Shown: one piece after another, positions 21,650-23,422 of the stretch
How the letters are laid out: every line of letters begins with the position of its first letter
Numbering within the stretch: the stretch's first letter is position 1
Source: a virus
Direction: 5' to 3' (one strand)
IMG/VR virus record: IMGVR_UViG_3300021138_000177
Coordinates: 1-23,422 of that record
Length of the DNA stretch: 23,422 nucleotides
Translations under genes and position numbers: made by a program
The notes under the pieces: model-generated
Seen by the model: only the letters and a program-made list of their open reading frames with translations
What the model was told of the DNA's origin: nothing
The model's database searches: none

Positions 21650-21661
21650 TAAAATAGTAAA

Positions 21662-23422
21662 ATGGCACAAACATACCCAACATCATCGCAGATAGATAAA
21701 TCGTTTAAAACCCTTGTTAACAAAGAGTTTAGTTCAACTCTTAAGCAATTCTATGAAGAACAGGGCGCAAACACTGTCAATGTAACCTACGATGAAATAT
21801 GGTCTCAGACAGTGCCTTACAACGACACAGGCTCAGCACTGAGTAGCGGAGTTGCTACTAAATATACAAGCTTCGTATTAACTCCAATAGCAGGTCCTAC
21901 TGTAAGTCAATCTTTCTACGCATTATCTGGATCAGGATTTACTACTGCTGGAACCCCTATATCTAGAACAGCTATAAGCCAATCTTGGCTGCAGAGAAAT
22001 TTTATTAGTGATAAGTATGGAGCAAACTATTCTGTTCAATTAACAGATTTCAATAATACTCAAATTTTCACAACAGATCCTATAAACTGGTTCTTTGATT
22101 ATGTGACTGGTATTTTAGTTGTAGCAAATCCTGGCACGTATCAGTTACCGTATAAAATAACTGCATTCCAATATAAAGGACAGCTGCTAAGTGCCTCATT
22201 AGCAAATCTAGGAAGCGGAGCCGGTTTTCCGTACAGCGGTAGTGCAACAATAACAGGTTCACTACTCGTATCTGGAAGCGGAATTAGCATTACTGGATCC
22301 CTAACCGTGTCTGGAAGTATTGCCGGTTCATTATTTGGCACAGCATCAAATGCAACCACAGCCTCTTATTACAATGAAAAAGATCCAATATTTACTTCTG
22401 TAAGTGCATCACTAGCGACTACAGGATCGAATAGATTTAATGGAAATCAAACCATCAGTGGCTCCCTACTCGTATCAGGAAGTGGAGCAATTATTACTGG
22501 ATCTCTAAAGTTATCGGGCAGTCTTACCTTACTATCTAATTCAACAGATCCTACCGGTGTAACAGGGTCGATAGTATTGTACGCAAAGCCAGGAACTGCT
22601 GGATTTGATGTTCCTTACTACATAGGTAAAGATGGAAAACCTACTCAAATAGGAAACCAAATAATAATTCAGTTTCCAAATACAGGGACCTCTACAATTC
22701 CTTTAGGCACACCTATTTGTATCAACAGCTCTTCGGTTGTCACCACAGCTAGCGCAAACTTGCCCCAATATCCAGCTTTAGGCATAACTATCGAAGATGT
22801 ACCAGTAGGCTCTAGTGGTAGGTATGTGGTAAATGGATCGGTAAAAGGAATACCTTTAGGAGGGTACACTAATGGTGATATAGTTTATCTAGGAAATAAC
22901 GGAACTTTATCCAAAACAGTTCCATCTTCTGGATATACACAGTTTATCGGAGTAGTTGGTAATAATACAAACGATGCTAACAGTTCCTTATTAGTATTGA
23001 TGGGAACCCCAAACTTCACGTTGAATGGAAATGGATACGTATCTGCCTCAGGCAACGCCATCTATTACGATAATACAGTAATAAACGCATCTAAAACGGG
23101 CTCAATGTCTGTGGCAACAGCTAGTTATGCTACCACAGCTTCCTATGCCATAAACGCAGGAAGTGGAGCAGGCTTCCCTTTCAGTGGTTCGGCTGTGATT
23201 ACTGGTTCATTGTTAGTATCTGGAAGTGGATTGGTCGTCACAGGTTCATTGAATGTATTTGGAGGTGTAACAGGTTCACTACAAGGTACAGCATCTTATG
23301 CTGCTACAGCATCATATGCCCCTTTGTATGTATTAACTAGCACTACTGCTTCAATGCTTAGTCCATATGTATTAAGCAGTAATACCTCGTCATTTATAAC
23401 TGCTGCACAAACTAGTTCAATG
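21662..23422 (+). CDS. Second fibre-type protein, 3'-truncated by window end
   Basis: An ATG at 21662, 12 bases after the previous stop, opens a frame that stays open for 587 codons to the end of the window. The N-terminal part (MAQTYPTSSQIDKSF to about residue 175) is a non-repetitive domain with several aromatic residues (NWFFDYVTG at about 142-150), probably the attachment domain. From residue about 189 it carries three copies of the ITGSLLVSGSG module, interleaved with GTASNATTASY- and GTASYAATASYA-type linkers. A region at about 305-450 (GYTQFIGVVGNN, IGKDGKPTQIG) looks like a separate globular beta domain. Its paralogous modules with the previous gene make it likely to belong to the same fibre system. 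The C-terminus, where receptor specificity or a chaperone domain would sit, lies outside the window. Confidence 0.72.
   Translation, partial: MAQTYPTSSQIDKSFKTLVNKEFSSTLKQFYEEQGANTVNVTYDEIWSQTVPYNDTGSALSSGVATKYTSFVLTPIAGPTVSQSFYALSGSGFTTAGTPISRTAISQSWLQRNFISDKYGANYSVQLTDFNNTQIFTTDPINWFFDYVTGILVVANPGTYQLPYKITAFQYKGQLLSASLANLGSGAGFPYSGSATITGSLLVSGSGISITGSLTVSGSIAGSLFGTASNATTASYYNEKDPIFTSVSASLATTGSNRFNGNQTISGSLLVSGSGAIITGSLKLSGSLTLLSNSTDPTGVTGSIVLYAKPGTAGFDVPYYIGKDGKPTQIGNQIIIQFPNTGTSTIPLGTPICINSSSVVTTASANLPQYPALGITIEDVPVGSSGRYVVNGSVKGIPLGGYTNGDIVYLGNNGTLSKTVPSSGYTQFIGVVGNNTNDANSSLLVLMGTPNFTLNGNGYVSASGNAIYYDNTVINASKTGSMSVATASYATTASYAINAGSGAGFPFSGSAVITGSLLVSGSGLVVTGSLNVFGGVTGSLQGTASYAATASYAPLYVLTSTTASMLSPYVLSSNTSSFITAAQTSSM
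22226..22321 (+). repeat. Fibre module copy B
   Basis: This segment encodes FPYSGSATITGSLLVSGSG, then ISITGSLTVSGSI. It is closest to copy A in wording and is followed by GSLFGTASNATTASY. Confidence 0.85.
22451..22525 (+). repeat. Fibre module copy C (degenerate)
   Basis: This segment encodes TISGSLLVSGSGAIITGSL and then KLSGSL. It lacks the FPYSGSA lead-in and is the most diverged copy. Confidence 0.75.
23174..23269 (+). repeat. Fibre module copy D
   Basis: This segment encodes FPFSGSAVITGSLLVSGSG, then LVVTGSLNVFGGV. It is followed by GSLQGTASYAATASYA, so the linker is also repeated. Confidence 0.85.

Noticed and set aside
2225-23000. Open frames of 60-105 codons on the minus strand (for example 3181-3450, 9316-9633, 12300-12575, 22141-22359).
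   Set aside because: All lie opposite well-supported + strand genes, have low-complexity or composition-driven translations, no recognisable motifs, and no promoter or terminator on their strand.
1-23422. tRNA genes, CRISPR arrays, insertion sequences, integrase or attachment sites.
   Set aside because: No cloverleaf-like sequence, regularly spaced direct repeats, transposase or integrase motifs were seen on either strand; the repeats at the 3' end are protein-level fibre modules.

Overview
The window is 23.4 kb of an AT-rich T4-like (straboviral-type) contractile-tailed phage genome. All 24 genes I accept are on the + strand and tightly packed, with several stop/start overlaps. No gap reaches 300 bases; the longest (12175-12360, 186 bases) holds a terminator, a promoter motif and two hairpins. 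T4-type virion genes identify it: large terminase (gp17), portal (gp20), prohead protease (gp21), scaffold (gp22), major capsid protein (gp23) and neck/tail-completion proteins like gp13, gp14 and gp15. A phoH gene, a GH19 endolysin and Gly/Ser/Thr-rich fibre-type proteins suggest a marine or environmental relative rather than an enteric T-even. Shine-Dalgarno sites are almost absent, and A-rich tracts precede the scaffold and capsid genes. This is the style of Bacteroidota and their phages, so such a host is my best guess, but it is an inference.

Layout. (1) 1-4431: accessory and head-associated module. It holds a 5'-truncated Ntn-hydrolase-like gene, three proteins starting with the same tag (MIKLxxxLxE, one of them a gamma-glutamylcyclotransferase-like enzyme), a GH19 endolysin, a small acidic-tailed protein, a terminator and an 82-aa orphan. 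(2) 4461-8412: an acidic coiled-coil protein in the position of a small terminase, then terminase and portal. Tail sheath and tube genes 18 and 19, which lie between 17 and 20 in T4, are absent. (3) 8444-15191: head-building module of four conserved or unknown proteins (one only 42 aa), protease, scaffold and capsid, ending in a terminator. (4) 15287-16574: an HNH-type nuclease-like gene, then phoH. (5) 16577-19091: neck and tail-completion genes 13, 14 and 15. (6) 19091-23422: two repeat-sharing fibre or virion-surface genes, the second running off the window.

How it works together. The terminase pumps DNA through the portal into a prohead built on gp22 and gp23 and matured by gp21. T4 gp21 cuts after [L/I]xE, and that motif sits at the end of short amphipathic N-terminal tags on several proteins here. 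I infer that these tags work like the capsid-targeting sequences of T4 internal proteins, so the phage may package a set of internal proteins, including an enzyme, for delivery into the host. A second genome-wide signal is an exact 7-mer, TATTTAT (usually CTATTTAT), found in eight short gaps upstream of genes and twice directly after a terminator. I propose it as this phage's late-promoter -10 element.
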